DNA of 36,017 nucleotides from Vannielia sp. (GCF_029212645.1 NZ_JARGND010000035.1:1-36017), one strand, 5' to 3'. Shown: positions 23,189 through 31,906, counted from the first letter of the stretch. Numbers and translations are program-made. Notes: generated by a model from the letters alone, not told the origin.

Positions 23189-23682
23189 TGCCAAAGCGCC
23201 CCTTCATCCCATGGCCCGACAAGCGCCTGACCACCCCCGCCGCCCCGGTGGGCGAGATCACCCATGAGATCCGCGCGATCTGGGATGACATGGTGGAAAC
23301 CATGGATGCGATGCCCGGCTACGGCCTCGCCGCGCCGCAAATCGGCGTTATGCTCCGGCTTGCGGTGGTGGATTGTTCGCAGAGCCGCGGGCAGGCGGTG
23401 CGGCTGGCCAACCCGGTCCTCACCATGGCTTCCGAAGAGATGTTTTCATGGGACGAGGCCAGCCCGAACCTCCCCGGCGTTTCGGCCAAACTTAAGCGCC
23501 CGCGCCGCGTGGCCCTGCGCTACACCGATGAAAGCGGCGCCGAGGTTGAGCGCAAGTTTGAAGACCTTTGGGCAGTAAGCGTGCAGCACCAGCTTGATCA
23601 CCTCGCCGGGCGGATGTTCTTTGATAACCTCAGCCGGATGAAGCGGGACATGCTGCTGAAAAAGGCGCAAAAGCGCGGCTGA
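23188..23682 (+). CDS. Peptide deformylase-like protein lacking catalytic residues
   Basis: This 164-residue protein is clearly a deformylase homologue. Motif 1 is normal (PGYGLAAPQIG, Q51). Motif 2, normally EGCLSIPG, reads EASPNLPG, so the metal-binding cysteine is replaced by serine (S92). Motif 3, normally QHEIDHL, reads QHQLDHL, so the catalytic glutamate is Q135. The two histidines (H134, H138) and the C-terminal basic helix MKRDMLLKKAQK remain. The frame is fully open with normal codon use, so it is not a decayed pseudogene. It overlaps the second def by 1 bp (TGATG). Catalysis by the usual mechanism is unlikely; a binding or regulatory role is inferred. Confidence 0.9.
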   Translation: MPKRPFIPWPDKRLTTPAAPVGEITHEIRAIWDDMVETMDAMPGYGLAAPQIGVMLRLAVVDCSQSRGQAVRLANPVLTMASEEMFSWDEASPNLPGVSAKLKRPRRVALRYTDESGAEVERKFEDLWAVSVQHQLDHLAGRMFFDNLSRMKRDMLLKKAQKRG

Positions 23683-23787
23683 CTTGCCAGCTAACACCGC
23701 GCTGTGCGATCGCCCTCCAGCCAAGCGGTTCTGGCAGGGCTGGCCGCAGGGTGCTAAACCGCTGACAAAGCAGAGCGGAGCCAACAC

Positions 23788-24690
23788 ATGCGCATCATCT
23801 TCATGGGAACGCCCGAATTTTCGGTGCCCGCGCTCAATGCGCTGGTCGCGGCCGGGCATGAGGTGGTCGCCGTTTACACCCAGCCCCCCCGCCCGGCCGG
23901 TCGGGGCAAAAAGCCGCGCCCCTCGCCAGTGCAGGCGCGGGCCGAGGCGCTGGGCATTGAGGCGCGCTATCCGGTAAGCCTCAAATCCGCCGAGGCGCAG
24001 GCCGAGTTTGCCGCCCTCGGGGCTGATATCGCGGTGGTGGTGGCCTACGGGCTGATCCTGCCGCAAGCGGTGCTTGATGCACCCACCCACGGGTGCCTCA
24101 ATATTCACGCCTCGCTGCTGCCACGATGGCGCGGGGCCGCGCCGATCCATCGCGCCATCATGGCCGGGGATCGCGAAACCGGCGTTTGCATCATGCAAAT
24201 GGAAGCCGGGCTTGATACCGGACCGGTGCTGCTGCGCGAAAGCACCCCAATCGGCCTGGAAGAGACCACCGGCCAGCTGCATGACCGCCTTGCCGAGATC
24301 GGCGGGCGGCTGATTTGCACCACGCTGGAACGGCTCGGGGCCTTGCCAGCCATGCCTCAGCCCGAAACCGGCGCAACCTACGCCGAAAAGATCGACAAAT
24401 CCGAAGCCGCCATTGATTGGTCGCGCCCGGCAGTTGAGGTTGATCGCCAGATACGCGGCCTCTCGCCCTTTCCCGGCGCGTGGACGCTGATCAACGGCGA
24501 ACGGGTCAAGCTGCTCGGCTCGTTGCTGGGTGAAGGACAGGGCGCTCCGGGGGCTGTTTTAAACGGCTTTACCGTGGCCTGCGGCGAGGGCGCGGTAAAG
24601 ATAACGCTGGCGCAACGGCAGGGCAAAAAGCCAATGGCTTCGGCAGACCTTTTGCTTGGCATGACGCTCCCGGGCAGGCTTGGGGCCTGA
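23788..24690 (+). CDS. fmt: Methionyl-tRNA formyltransferase
   Basis: Fmt formylates initiator Met-tRNA using 10-formyltetrahydrofolate. The 300-residue protein begins [16 protein letters not shown]. It has the formyl-transfer signature [20 protein letters not shown], with N105 and H107, and the catalytic D143 in EAGLDTGP. The C-terminal OB-like domain (about 205-300, [12 protein letters not shown] onward) binds tRNA. All key residues are present. It follows the three deformylase paralogues by 105 bp on the same strand, so enzymes that add and remove the formyl group are encoded together. Its TGA overlaps the ATG of the next small gene. Confidence 0.96.
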   Translation: MRIIFMGTPEFSVPALNALVAAGHEVVAVYTQPPRPAGRGKKPRPSPVQARAEALGIEARYPVSLKSAEAQAEFAALGADIAVVVAYGLILPQAVLDAPTHGCLNIHASLLPRWRGAAPIHRAIMAGDRETGVCIMQMEAGLDTGPVLLRESTPIGLEETTGQLHDRLAEIGGRLICTTLERLGALPAMPQPETGATYAEKIDKSEAAIDWSRPAVEVDRQIRGLSPFPGAWTLINGERVKLLGSLLGEGQGAPGAVLNGFTVACGEGAVKITLAQRQGKKPMASADLLLGMTLPGRLGA

Positions 24691-24926
24691 TGTTTTATAT
24701 CTGGCTCATCATCGCAGGCGCGGCGGCTGGCTTTGCGATCAACCGGGGCACCGACCGCCGGTTTGACGACGAGGTCGCCCTGGCGATGGGCGCGGGCGTG
24801 GTGGTGGCGTGCTATCTGGTCATGCTGGCCCTGCCGCTGCTGCTTGCGGCGGTAAAATCGCTGTTGATCCTGCTCGTTATCGCGGGCGCGGCGGCGGCGC
24901 TCTATCTCTTCGTGAAGAAAAAGTAG
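24690..24926 (+). CDS. Small membrane protein of unknown function
   Basis: This 78-residue protein has three hydrophobic segments: about 2-17 (FYIWLIIAGAAAGFAI), 31-57 (LAMGAGVVVACYLVMLALPLLLAAV) and 59-74 (LLILLVIAGAAAALYLF). It ends in a basic VKKK tail, which suggests an inner-membrane protein with a cytoplasmic C-terminus. Its ATG shares one base with the fmt stop (TGATG), so it is translated from the def-fmt transcript. A strong hairpin terminator follows at 24944-24976. I do not recognise the family. Confidence 0.8.
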   Translation: MFYIWLIIAGAAAGFAINRGTDRRFDDEVALAMGAGVVVACYLVMLALPLLLAAVKSLLILLVIAGAAAALYLFVKKK

Positions 24927-24943
24927 CACCCGCCCAACCGCAC

Positions 24944-24976
24944 AAAAAAGGGCCAGCCCATGGGCCAGCCCTTTTT
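24944..24976. terminator. Bidirectional terminator between the fmt operon and phaB
   Basis: AAAAAGGGC and GCCCTTTTT flank an inner GCCCATGGGC palindrome with a small CA/CA mismatch. The A-run and T-run make it usable from both strands, as expected between convergent genes. Confidence 0.85.
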
Positions 24977-24998
24977 GAAATTTCTCAGGCGTTTGCGC

Positions 24999-25721
24999 TT
25001 ACACGAAGAACTGCCCGCCGTTGGCGGAGATGGTGGAGCCATTGATAAAGCCCGCGTCATCCGAGGCCAGGAAAGTGACGCAGCGGGCAATTTCCTCAGG
25101 TTCACCAAGGCGGCCCGTCGGGATTTGCGAGATAATGCTTTCACGCACCTTCTCGGGCACGGCCATCACCATTTCGGTGCCGATGTAGCCGGGGCAAATG
25201 GCATTGGCGGTGATGCCAGCCCGCGCGCCCTCTTGCGCCAGAGATTTCACAATTCCAAGGTCGCCGGCCTTGGTTGCGGCGTAGTTCACCTGAGCAAACT
25301 GGCCTTTCTGGCCATTGATCGACGAGATCACGACAACCCGGCCAAACTTGCGCTCGCGCATGCCCGGCCACACCGGGTGAACGGTGTTGAACACACCGGT
25401 CAGGTTGGTGTCGATCACCTCTTTCCACTGGTCCGGGGTCATCTTGTGGAAGGGCGCATCGCGGGTGATGCCCGCATTGGCGACCACAATGTCGATCGGG
25501 CCAAGATCGGCCTCAACCTTTGCGATCCCCGCTTTCGAAGCCTCATAATCGGCCACGTTCCACTTGTAGGTCTTGATGCCGGTCGCTTCGGTAAAAGCGG
25601 CAGCTTTTTCGTCATTGCCAGCATAGGTGGCGGCTACGGTGCAGCCTTCGGCCTGGAGCGCCTTTGAAATGGCCTCGCCAATGCCGCGAGTGCCTCCGGT
25701 AACAAGTGCAACGCGTGACAT
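24999..25721 (-). CDS. phaB: Acetoacetyl-CoA reductase (NADPH)
   Basis: PhaB reduces acetoacetyl-CoA to (R)-3-hydroxybutyryl-CoA, the monomer for polyhydroxybutyrate. The 240-residue short-chain dehydrogenase has VTGGTRGIGEAI at 7-18, NAGIT near 82-86, N106, catalytic serine in VISSINGQKGQ, and Y147 and K151 in VNYAATKAG. Motifs QVNYAATKAG and ICPGYIGTEMV are close to known PhaB enzymes. An AGGAGGAG ribosome-binding site lies upstream of the ATG. phaA is upstream on the same strand, with a hairpin in the 97-bp gap. The gene is convergent with the fmt operon. No polymerase (phaC) is in the window. Confidence 0.94.
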   Translation of the reverse strand: MSRVALVTGGTRGIGEAISKALQAEGCTVAATYAGNDEKAAAFTEATGIKTYKWNVADYEASKAGIAKVEADLGPIDIVVANAGITRDAPFHKMTPDQWKEVIDTNLTGVFNTVHPVWPGMRERKFGRVVVISSINGQKGQFAQVNYAATKAGDLGIVKSLAQEGARAGITANAICPGYIGTEMVMAVPEKVRESIISQIPTGRLGEPEEIARCVTFLASDDAGFINGSTISANGGQFFV

Positions 25722-25766
25722 ATGATTCTCCTCCTAATTGGTTCGGTAATCTTGTTACAAAAACGG

Positions 25767-25802
25767 AAAGGGCCGCGCAACGATATTGCGCGACCCTTTT
25801 TT
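25767..25802 (-). terminator. Hairpin between phaA and phaB
   Basis: AAAGGG-C-CGCGCAA pairs with TTGCGCG-A-CCCTTT around a short loop. T- and A-runs flank it on both sides. It could end part of the phaA transcripts, or adjust phaB levels, because phaB follows on the same strand. Confidence 0.7.
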
Positions 25803-25818
25803 GTAGTGTCGCGCGTGT

Positions 25819-26994
25819 TTACGGGCGCTCAAGGCACATGGCCACGCCCATGCCGCCGCCAATGCACAGCGTTGCAAGGCCTTTCTTGGCGTCGCGGCGC
25901 TTCATTTCAAAGAGCAGCGTGTTGAGCACCCGGCAGCCGGAAGCGCCGATCGGATGGCCAATGGCGATGGCGCCGCCGTTGACGTTCACGATTGCCGGGT
26001 CCCAGCCCATGTCATGGTTGACGGCGCAGGCCTGCGCGGCGAAGGCTTCGTTGGCTTCCACCAGGTCAAGGTCGCCCACCGACCAACCTGCCTTTTCCAG
26101 CGCGGCGCGCGAGGCGGGGATCGGGCCGCTGCCCATGATCGCCGGGTCAACGCCTGCGGTGGCGTGAGAGGCGATGCGCGCCAGCGGTTCAAGCCCACGC
26201 TTTTCAGCCTCTTCGGCGCTCATCAGCAAAACGGCGGCGGCGCCATCGTTCAGGCCCGAAGCGTTTGCAGCCGTCACCGAGCCGTCCTTGGTGAAGGCGG
26301 GGCGCAGCTTTTGCATGGCTTCCATGGTGGCGCCGTGGCGGATGTATTCATCCTGGTCCACCACCGTCTCGCCCTTGCGGGACTTGATGGTGAAGGGGGT
26401 GATCTCATCCGCGAACTTGCCCGCTTTCTGGGCGGCTTCGGCCTTGTTTTGGGAGGCCACGGCAAACTCATCCTGCTGTTCGCGGGTGATCTGCCATTTG
26501 GTGGCGATGTTCTCGGCGGTCTGGCCCATGTGATAGCCGTTGAAGGCATCCCACAAACCATCGCGGATCATCGTGTCGATGAATTTCATGTCGCCCATCT
26601 TCTGGCCCTGGCGCAGCCCGGCGCAATGGGTCGAGACCGACATGCTTTCCTGCCCGCCAGCGGCCACGATGGCAGCATCGCCAAGCTGGATGTGCTGCGC
26701 ACCAAGCGCCACAGAACGAAGACCCGAACCGCACACCTGGTTGATGCCCCAGGCCGCGCTCTCAATTGGAAGGCCCGCGTTGATATGGGCTTGGCGGGCC
26801 GGGTTTTGGCCCTGTCCGGCGGTCAGCACCTGGCCAAGGATCGTTTGGGAAACCTCGCCTTTTTCAATGCCGGCGCGCGCTACGACGGCCTCAAGCACGG
26901 CGGTTCCAAGGTCATGTGCGGGGGTGTTGGCGAACGAACCAAGGAACGAGCCCACAGGGGTCCGTGCGGCGGAGACGATAACGACGTTGGTCAT
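25819..26994 (-). CDS. phaA: Acetyl-CoA C-acetyltransferase (beta-ketothiolase)
   Basis: PhaA condenses two acetyl-CoA to acetoacetyl-CoA. The 391-residue thiolase has the acyl-accepting C88 ([10 protein letters not shown]), H347 ([11 protein letters not shown]) and the second catalytic C377 ([11 protein letters not shown]). The spacing is the same as in well-studied biosynthetic thiolases. The ATG at 26994 gives the standard N-terminus [15 protein letters not shown]; the frame upstream to 27063 is not part of it. phaB follows on the same strand after 97 bp containing a hairpin. Three copies of GGTGACG or its complement lie upstream (27026-27107) and may be regulatory. Confidence 0.95.
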   Translation of the reverse strand: MTNVVIVSAARTPVGSFLGSFANTPAHDLGTAVLEAVVARAGIEKGEVSQTILGQVLTAGQGQNPARQAHINAGLPIESAAWGINQVCGSGLRSVALGAQHIQLGDAAIVAAGGQESMSVSTHCAGLRQGQKMGDMKFIDTMIRDGLWDAFNGYHMGQTAENIATKWQITREQQDEFAVASQNKAEAAQKAGKFADEITPFTIKSRKGETVVDQDEYIRHGATMEAMQKLRPAFTKDGSVTAANASGLNDGAAAVLLMSAEEAEKRGLEPLARIASHATAGVDPAIMGSGPIPASRAALEKAGWSVGDLDLVEANEAFAAQACAVNHDMGWDPAIVNVNGGAIAIGHPIGASGCRVLNTLLFEMKRRDAKKGLATLCIGGGMGVAMCLERP

Positions 26995-27162
26995 AAGAAA
27001 GTCCTTTCCAATCCAGGCAGGGCGGGGTGACGTCGCGCGCAAACCTTCAACGCCCGGCGTCACCTCACCGGATTATTTATATGGGTAGAGACTGGCGCGG
27101 GGTGACGCAAGGGTGCGGCTGGGCCGGTGCTGCACCTTGTCGCCCCATGGGCGAAGGCTGGC

Positions 27163-28008
27163 CTAGCCGGTGCGGCGCAGCGAGCGGGGAAACTCTTTCC
27201 AGGCGGGTGCGGTTGTGGGGGCGGAGAAATGGTAGCCCTGCAAGCAATCCACCCCGATCTCGGCCAGCACGGCGGCGTCTTCGGCAGTTTCGACGAATTC
27301 GGCCACGGTGAACATATCAAAATGCCGCGCGATCGAGACCATGGCCTCACAAATCACCCGGTTGTCAGGGGATTGCGCGATTCCACGGACGAACTGCCCG
27401 TCGATCTTGATGATGTCGAAAAAGAAATCCTTGAAGTAGCGAAACGCCGTGTAGCCCGCGCCAAAATCATCCAGCGCAAAGGCAACGCCGCGCATCTGCA
27501 AATCCAGCATGAAAACCGAGGTGATATCGGGCAGCACGATGGCGGAGGATTCGGTGATTTCAATGATCAGCCGCTCAGCCAGCGTGGCATCTGCTGCAAG
27601 GCCGCGCTCCAGCGTTTGCATCCAGCGCGGATAGCCGATGGAACGGGCCGACATGTTGATCGAAAGCCGCAGGGAAGGGGCCTCGGCCAGCGCTTTCAGG
27701 CCCATCTCCAGCGATAGGCAATCAATGATGCGGCCCACCTCATTGGTTTCGCAGGCATCAATGAACTCGCCTGCGGGAATCACCCGCCCGGTATCATCCA
27801 GCACCCGGATGAGCCCTTCGTAAAACGCGGTGCTGGCGTGGTTGCGCGCGTTGACGACAGGCTGAAACGCCAGCAACACATCGCGCCGATCAAGCGCCGA
27901 ACGCACCATGCGCAGAATGTCCGCGTCGCGCTGCTTGACCGCAGCACCTAATGGCGAGGTGTCGCTCACCTCAAACTCAGCTTTGTGCCGGGGCTTCGCT
28001 GCGATCAT
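27163..28008 (-). CDS. EAL-domain cyclic di-GMP phosphodiesterase
   Basis: This 281-residue protein is essentially one EAL domain (about 40-270) with a short N-terminal region and no membrane helix or sensor. The signature reads Y-E-G-L (E64) instead of EAL. The other catalytic residues are present: N118 (INMSARS), E150/E153 (IEITESS), D180 and D181 (LDDFGAGY), K201 (KIDGQFV), E237 (VAEFVET) and Q257 (LQGYHF). It should therefore hydrolyse c-di-GMP. It is divergent from tag; the shared 113-bp region contains the 10-bp palindrome TGAATATTCA (28066-28075). No GGDEF partner is in the window. Confidence 0.9.
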   Translation of the reverse strand: MIAAKPRHKAEFEVSDTSPLGAAVKQRDADILRMVRSALDRRDVLLAFQPVVNARNHASTAFYEGLIRVLDDTGRVIPAGEFIDACETNEVGRIIDCLSLEMGLKALAEAPSLRLSINMSARSIGYPRWMQTLERGLAADATLAERLIIEITESSAIVLPDITSVFMLDLQMRGVAFALDDFGAGYTAFRYFKDFFFDIIKIDGQFVRGIAQSPDNRVICEAMVSIARHFDMFTVAEFVETAEDAAVLAEIGVDCLQGYHFSAPTTAPAWKEFPRSLRRTG

Positions 28009-28121
28009 TTTGCTCTCCGTCGTTTCTCACTCAGGCAAGATGCACCTTGCACCCCTAACAAGTGTTGAATATTCACATTTTGTTCTAATGCGATTTGAAT
28101 TTTTCCTACGGGGGCCAAAGG

Positions 28122-28706
28122 ATGGGTGAGCGCTGTGGCTGGGTCGGCACCGATCCGATTTATGAGGCCTACCATGATGAGGAATGGGGCGTGCCTGAAT
28201 GGGACGGGCGGGCGCTGTTTGAGAAGCTGGTGCTCGATGGCTTTCAGGCCGGGCTAAGCTGGATTACCATTCTGAAAAAGCGAGACAATTTCCGCGCGGC
28301 CTTTGCGGGCTTTGAGCCGCAGGTGATTGCCGGATGGGGCGAAGCGGAGGTCATCCGGTTGCTTGGTGATGCCGGAATTATCCGCCATCGTGGCAAGATT
28401 GCAGCGACCATCACCAATGCGCAGGCCTGGCTGAAAATCGAAGATGAGGGAGGGTTTTCACACTTTCTGTGGAGCTACGTGGACCATGCGCCGCTGCAAA
28501 ACCGCTGGGAAAGCCTCGCCGAGGTGCCCGCTTTCACGCCTTTATCGACTCAAATATCGAAAGATTTGAAGAAACGCGGCTTCCGATTCTGCGGCCCCAC
28601 TATTGTTTATGCCTTTATGGAGGCGGTCGGCATGGTCAACGATCACCTCGTCACCTGCCCGCGCCATGGCCCCTGTGCCGCCTTGGGCGAAGCGCGATCC
28701 AAATGA
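28122..28706 (+). CDS. tag: DNA-3-methyladenine glycosylase I
   Basis: Tag removes 3-methyladenine from alkylated DNA. The 194-residue protein matches E. coli Tag: ERCGWVGTDPIYEAYHDEEWGVPE at the N-terminus, QAGLSWITILKKRDNFR, DAGIIRHRGKI, and LKKRGFRFCGPTIVYAFMEAVGMVNDH. The zinc-site residues Cys and His at the N-terminus (CGW, YHD) and His/Cys at the C-terminus (CPRHGPC) are present. At the position of E. coli E38 (LEGQQAG) this protein has aspartate (LDGFQAG). The ATG at 28122 matches the family start. It is divergent from the EAL gene, and its stop abuts a repeat. Confidence 0.94.
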   Translation: MGERCGWVGTDPIYEAYHDEEWGVPEWDGRALFEKLVLDGFQAGLSWITILKKRDNFRAAFAGFEPQVIAGWGEAEVIRLLGDAGIIRHRGKIAATITNAQAWLKIEDEGGFSHFLWSYVDHAPLQNRWESLAEVPAFTPLSTQISKDLKKRGFRFCGPTIVYAFMEAVGMVNDHLVTCPRHGPCAALGEARSK

Positions 28707-28757
28707 GCGCCTGCGGCGCATTCCTTTGATTATTTGGATATTTTCAGCAAGAAAATG
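28707..28757 (+). repeat. Dispersed Rhodobacteraceae-type repeat, hairpin block plus GGATATTTT
   Basis: It starts directly after the tag stop codon with GCGCCTGCGGCGCATTCCTT (28707-28726), identical to the copy at 14554. It continues as TATTTGGATATTTTCAGCAAG into AAAATGA. The GCCTCCGGCGGG block is not present. The hairpin may also end tag transcripts. Confidence 0.65.
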
Positions 28758-28777
28758 ACCATTGCGGGCGTTTCGCC

Positions 28778-29332
28778 CTATTCGGCAGCTTCGGCGACAA
28801 GGGCCGCGATGATGGCTTTGGCGCTTTCGCTGTCCCAGTCCGCATCGCCTGTGAGCCGGGCGACCTCGCGCCCCTTGGCATCGAGAATCACCGTTACCGG
28901 CAGGCCCAACACCGCCATGCGCCGCGCGAGTTGCTGGCGCGGGTCACGGTAGATCGGCAGGTTGCCCACCTCGATCTCCTTCATGAAGCGGGTCACGGCG
29001 CCTTCCGGGTTGCGCCCGGTGGCGATGGTCACAACGCGGGCGGGCTGGCCTTTCAGCTCTTCTTGCAGGGCCGATAGCGCGGGCATTTCCTTGCGGCAGG
29101 GCGCACACCAAGTGGCCCAGAAGTTAACCACGACCACCTCCCCGGCAAAATCGGCCAGGGTTGCTGGACCGTCCGGCCCGTCAAACGCCTCGCCAGGCAC
29201 TTCGAGGGGGGCGCTGTGCACCGCCAGCTTTTTCATCGAGCCGTCGCGCAGCGCCTCAAGCGCGGCAACGTCGCCCGCGTTTGCACAGGTGACAAGGGCC
29301 GTGTAGATAACCGCTGCGAAGAACGCTTTCAT
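28778..29332 (-). CDS. Periplasmic TlpA-family thiol-disulfide oxidoreductase
   Basis: This 184-residue protein has an N-terminal signal peptide ([20 protein letters not shown]; likely cleavage after ANA) and a thioredoxin fold. The redox motif is W-C76-A-P-C79 in [20 protein letters not shown], and the cis-proline loop is LGLPVTVIL. TlpA/ResA-type proteins reduce periplasmic disulfides, for instance during cytochrome c assembly. The ATG at 29332 gives a proper signal peptide; the longer open frame would overlap argH. It is divergent from argH with only 22 bp between the two start codons, so each promoter must lie at least partly inside the other gene. Confidence 0.92.
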   Translation of the reverse strand: MKAFFAAVIYTALVTCANAGDVAALEALRDGSMKKLAVHSAPLEVPGEAFDGPDGPATLADFAGEVVVVNFWATWCAPCRKEMPALSALQEELKGQPARVVTIATGRNPEGAVTRFMKEIEVGNLPIYRDPRQQLARRMAVLGLPVTVILDAKGREVARLTGDADWDSESAKAIIAALVAEAAE

Positions 29333-29354
29333 TTCAAACCTCTCAGGCTGCCCG

Positions 29355-30758
29355 ATGACAGACAATTCCACCAAGCCCGGCTCCAACGCAATGTGGGGCG
29401 GGCGTTTTGCCGACGGTCCCGATGCGATCATGGAGGCGATCAACGCCTCGATCAGCTTCGATCAGCGCCTCGCCGCGCAGGATATCGCAGGCTCGCGCGC
29501 CCATGCGGCCATGCTTGGGGCCACCGGCATCATCTCTCCTAGCGATGCCGAGGCGATCCGGGAAGGCCTGCTCACGGTCATGTCAGAGATCGAGGGCGGA
29601 ACCTTTGAATTTTCGGCGGCGCTGGAGGACATTCACATGAATGTCGAGGCGCGGTTGGTGGAGCATATCGGCGAGGCGGGCAAGCGGCTGCACACGGGGC
29701 GTTCGCGCAACGATCAGGTGGCGCTCGATTTTCGCATGTGGGTGCGTGACCAGTGTGATGCCGTGCAGGGGGCCATCCGCGCGGTGCAGGAGGCCTTGCT
29801 CGGGCAGGCCGAGGCGGGGGCCGATTGGGTGATGCCGGGCTTTACCCATTTGCAAACCGCGCAGCCGGTCACCTGGGGCCATCACATGCTGGCCTATGTC
29901 GAGATGCTGGGCCGCGATGCCGCGCGTTTTGCCGATGCCCGCGAGCGGATGAACGAAAGCCCGCTTGGTGCGGCCGCCCTCGCAGGCACCAGCTTTCCGA
30001 TTGACCGCGAGATGACCGCCAAGGCGCTGGGCTTTGCGCGGCCCATGGCCAATTCGCTTGATGCGGTGGCTGATCGTGACTTCGCGCTCGAATTCCTCGC
30101 CGCTGCCAGCATTTGTGCGATGCACCTCAGCCGCCTTGCGGAAGAGCTGGTGATCTGGTCCTCGGCGCAGTTCCGCTTTGTGGCCCTGTCTGACCGATTC
30201 TCGACCGGATCCTCCATCATGCCGCAGAAAAAGAACCCCGATGCGGCCGAGTTGCTGCGCGCCAAGATTGGCCGTATCCTTGGTGCCAACGTGGGCCTGC
30301 TGACGGTGATGAAGGGCCTGCCGCTGGCCTATTCAAAGGACATGCAGGAAGATAAGGAGCAGGTGTTCGACGCCGCCGATAACCTGATGCTGGCGCTGGC
30401 CGCCATGGCCGGGATGGCCGCCGATATGACAGCCAATCGCGCCGCGCTGGCCGCCGCCGCAGGCTCGGGGTTTTCCACCGCAACCGATCTGGCCGATTGG
30501 CTGGTGCGGGTGCTGGGGCTGCCCTTCCGCGAGGCGCATCACGTAACAGGCGCGCTGGTTGCCAAGGCCGAGGCCGAAGGTTGCGACCTGCCAGACCTGT
30601 CGCTTGCCCAGATGCAGCAGGCCCACGCGGGCATCACCGACGATGTTTTCAACGTGCTGACGGTTGAAAATTCGGTCGCAAGCCGCACATCCTATGGCGG
30701 GACCGCCCCCGAGAACGTGTGCGCCCAGATTGACGCATGGAAGGAACGCCTCGCATGA
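29355..30758 (+). CDS. argH: Argininosuccinate lyase
   Basis: ArgH splits argininosuccinate into arginine and fumarate. The 467-residue protein belongs to the fumarase/aspartase superfamily: [21 protein letters not shown] at the N-terminus, then [18 protein letters not shown] and [21 protein letters not shown] residues ([13 protein letters not shown]). The flexible catalytic loop is [18 protein letters not shown]. The order and length are standard. Its TGA overlaps the ATG of the small lipoprotein gene by 4 bp, so the two are coupled. The gene is divergent from the TlpA gene. Confidence 0.97.
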   Translation: MTDNSTKPGSNAMWGGRFADGPDAIMEAINASISFDQRLAAQDIAGSRAHAAMLGATGIISPSDAEAIREGLLTVMSEIEGGTFEFSAALEDIHMNVEARLVEHIGEAGKRLHTGRSRNDQVALDFRMWVRDQCDAVQGAIRAVQEALLGQAEAGADWVMPGFTHLQTAQPVTWGHHMLAYVEMLGRDAARFADARERMNESPLGAAALAGTSFPIDREMTAKALGFARPMANSLDAVADRDFALEFLAAASICAMHLSRLAEELVIWSSAQFRFVALSDRFSTGSSIMPQKKNPDAAELLRAKIGRILGANVGLLTVMKGLPLAYSKDMQEDKEQVFDAADNLMLALAAMAGMAADMTANRAALAAAAGSGFSTATDLADWLVRVLGLPFREAHHVTGALVAKAEAEGCDLPDLSLAQMQQAHAGITDDVFNVLTVENSVASRTSYGGTAPENVCAQIDAWKERLA

Positions 30759-30940
30759 AACGCCTTATGACCTTTGCTGCGCTGCTCGCCCTCGCGGGCT
30801 GCGGTGTGGATGGTGAGCCCGAAGTGCCTGGGCGCAAGGCCGATGTTCCAGAGCCGGGCATCCACCTTTCCGGCACCGTTGGAATGGGCTTCGCGGGCGG
30901 CGATTATCGCACCGGCTATCCGAGCAACTATTCCAAATGA
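30755..30940 (+). CDS. Small lipoprotein downstream of argH
   Basis: This 61-residue protein has a signal peptide with a lipobox ([20 protein letters not shown] with the lipidated cysteine at 16). About 45 mature residues follow, rich in Gly, Pro and Tyr ([19 protein letters not shown]). It therefore should be a lipid-anchored envelope protein. The ATG overlaps the argH stop (ATGA), and the argH-small lipoprotein-lysA order is one I recognise in Rhodobacterales. The function is unknown. Some annotation pipelines may miss it because of its size. Confidence 0.85.
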   Translation: MKRLMTFAALLALAGCGVDGEPEVPGRKADVPEPGIHLSGTVGMGFAGGDYRTGYPSNYSK

Positions 30941-31078
30941 AGCCACGCCGGGGCTGCTGACGAGCACCGCGTTCGTTTGCATCGGGGTCAGGTGCGGGCT
31001 TGCGCACTGATTTGCTTCGGCACGCCCCACACGCCCGGCCCCTTTGCCACGGCGGGCCTTGCGGGCTAGGTTTGCTCC

Positions 31079-31906
31079 ATGGCCCGTGGCAGCCCCCTCT
31101 CCCGGCATTGGCACGGCACGCTTGCGGTGCCGGTGATGCTGGCCGGGCCGGTGGCAGGCGGCATGGCCCTGCTTTGGATCGCCAATGCCACGCTTGGCCA
31201 CTGGCCGCTTTGGGCGCTTCTGGCGCTGAACCTCCCGGTGGCGCTTTGGCTCTGGATCGGCGCGTTTCGCGCCGCTGATCGGGTGATGGGCGAAGGCTCT
31301 ACCATGGCGGGCTTTGCCGCCTATGGCTCCATCGCTGCCACCGCGCTGCTGATTTCTGTCACCCTCCTCGCCCGCGATCTGCCCTCCCGCACCGTCACCG
31401 CAACCGGCCCGCCGCAGGCCGCGCCGCGCCTGCCTGAAACGCGCCAACGCGTGCAGATCATCGGGGATATCAGCTATGATCACTTCAAGGCGCTGGAGGC
31501 CCGCCTTGCCACGGGTGCGCCGCTCACCTCGGTCGCGCTTGAAAGCGATGGCGGCAATATCTACGCCGCCCGCGGGCTGGCCCGGTTGATCGAGGAGGCA
31601 GGGCTTGAAACGTTTGTGACCACGCGCTGCTTTTCGGCCTGCACGCTGGTGTTTGCCGCCGGTCAGCCGCGCCGCCTTGCGCCCGAGGCCGCGCTTGGCT
31701 TTCATGGCTACGCCCTGCGTGACAGCTCCAATTACGGCCCGATCCGCCATGTGAACCCTGAAGACGAGGCCCGGAAAGACCGCGCCTTCCTCACCCGGCG
31801 CGGCTTTTCACCCGCCTTCGTGGCCCGCGTCCACACCACGCCGCCCCCCGGCCTCTGGCGGCCCACCCGCGCCGAACTGCTGGCCGGTGGCGTGCTCTCC
31901 GATTGA
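31079..31906 (+). CDS. Membrane-anchored ClpP/crotonase-fold protein of unknown function
   Basis: This 275-residue protein has two to three N-terminal membrane helices (about 13-38, 42-64, 76-98). A soluble domain follows that resembles the ClpP/SppA fold: ISYDHFKALEARL, then LESDGGNIYAARGLARLIEEAGLETFV, and TTRCFSACTLVFAAGQPRRLAPEAALGFHGY. S186 in CFSAC stands where the ClpP/SppA nucleophile lies, and H209 (FHGY) could be its partner. The domain is probably periplasmic. Proteins of this type (COG3904-like) are predicted, not proven, proteases. It lies 138 bp after the lipoprotein gene and 48 bp before lysA, on the same strand. Confidence 0.8.
   Translation: MARGSPLSRHWHGTLAVPVMLAGPVAGGMALLWIANATLGHWPLWALLALNLPVALWLWIGAFRAADRVMGEGSTMAGFAAYGSIAATALLISVTLLARDLPSRTVTATGPPQAAPRLPETRQRVQIIGDISYDHFKALEARLATGAPLTSVALESDGGNIYAARGLARLIEEAGLETFVTTRCFSACTLVFAAGQPRRLAPEAALGFHGYALRDSSNYGPIRHVNPEDEARKDRAFLTRRGFSPAFVARVHTTPPPGLWRPTRAELLAGGVLSD

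Noticed and set aside
23188..23682. Third deformylase as a pseudogene
   Set aside because: The frame is complete, codon use matches the neighbours, and start overlap with the second def is precise. Loss of catalytic residues without frame decay points to a pseudoenzyme rather than a dead gene.
30941..31078. Possible RNA gene between the lipoprotein gene and the ClpP-fold gene
   Set aside because: I found no cloverleaf, strong hairpin or promoter in these 138 bp.
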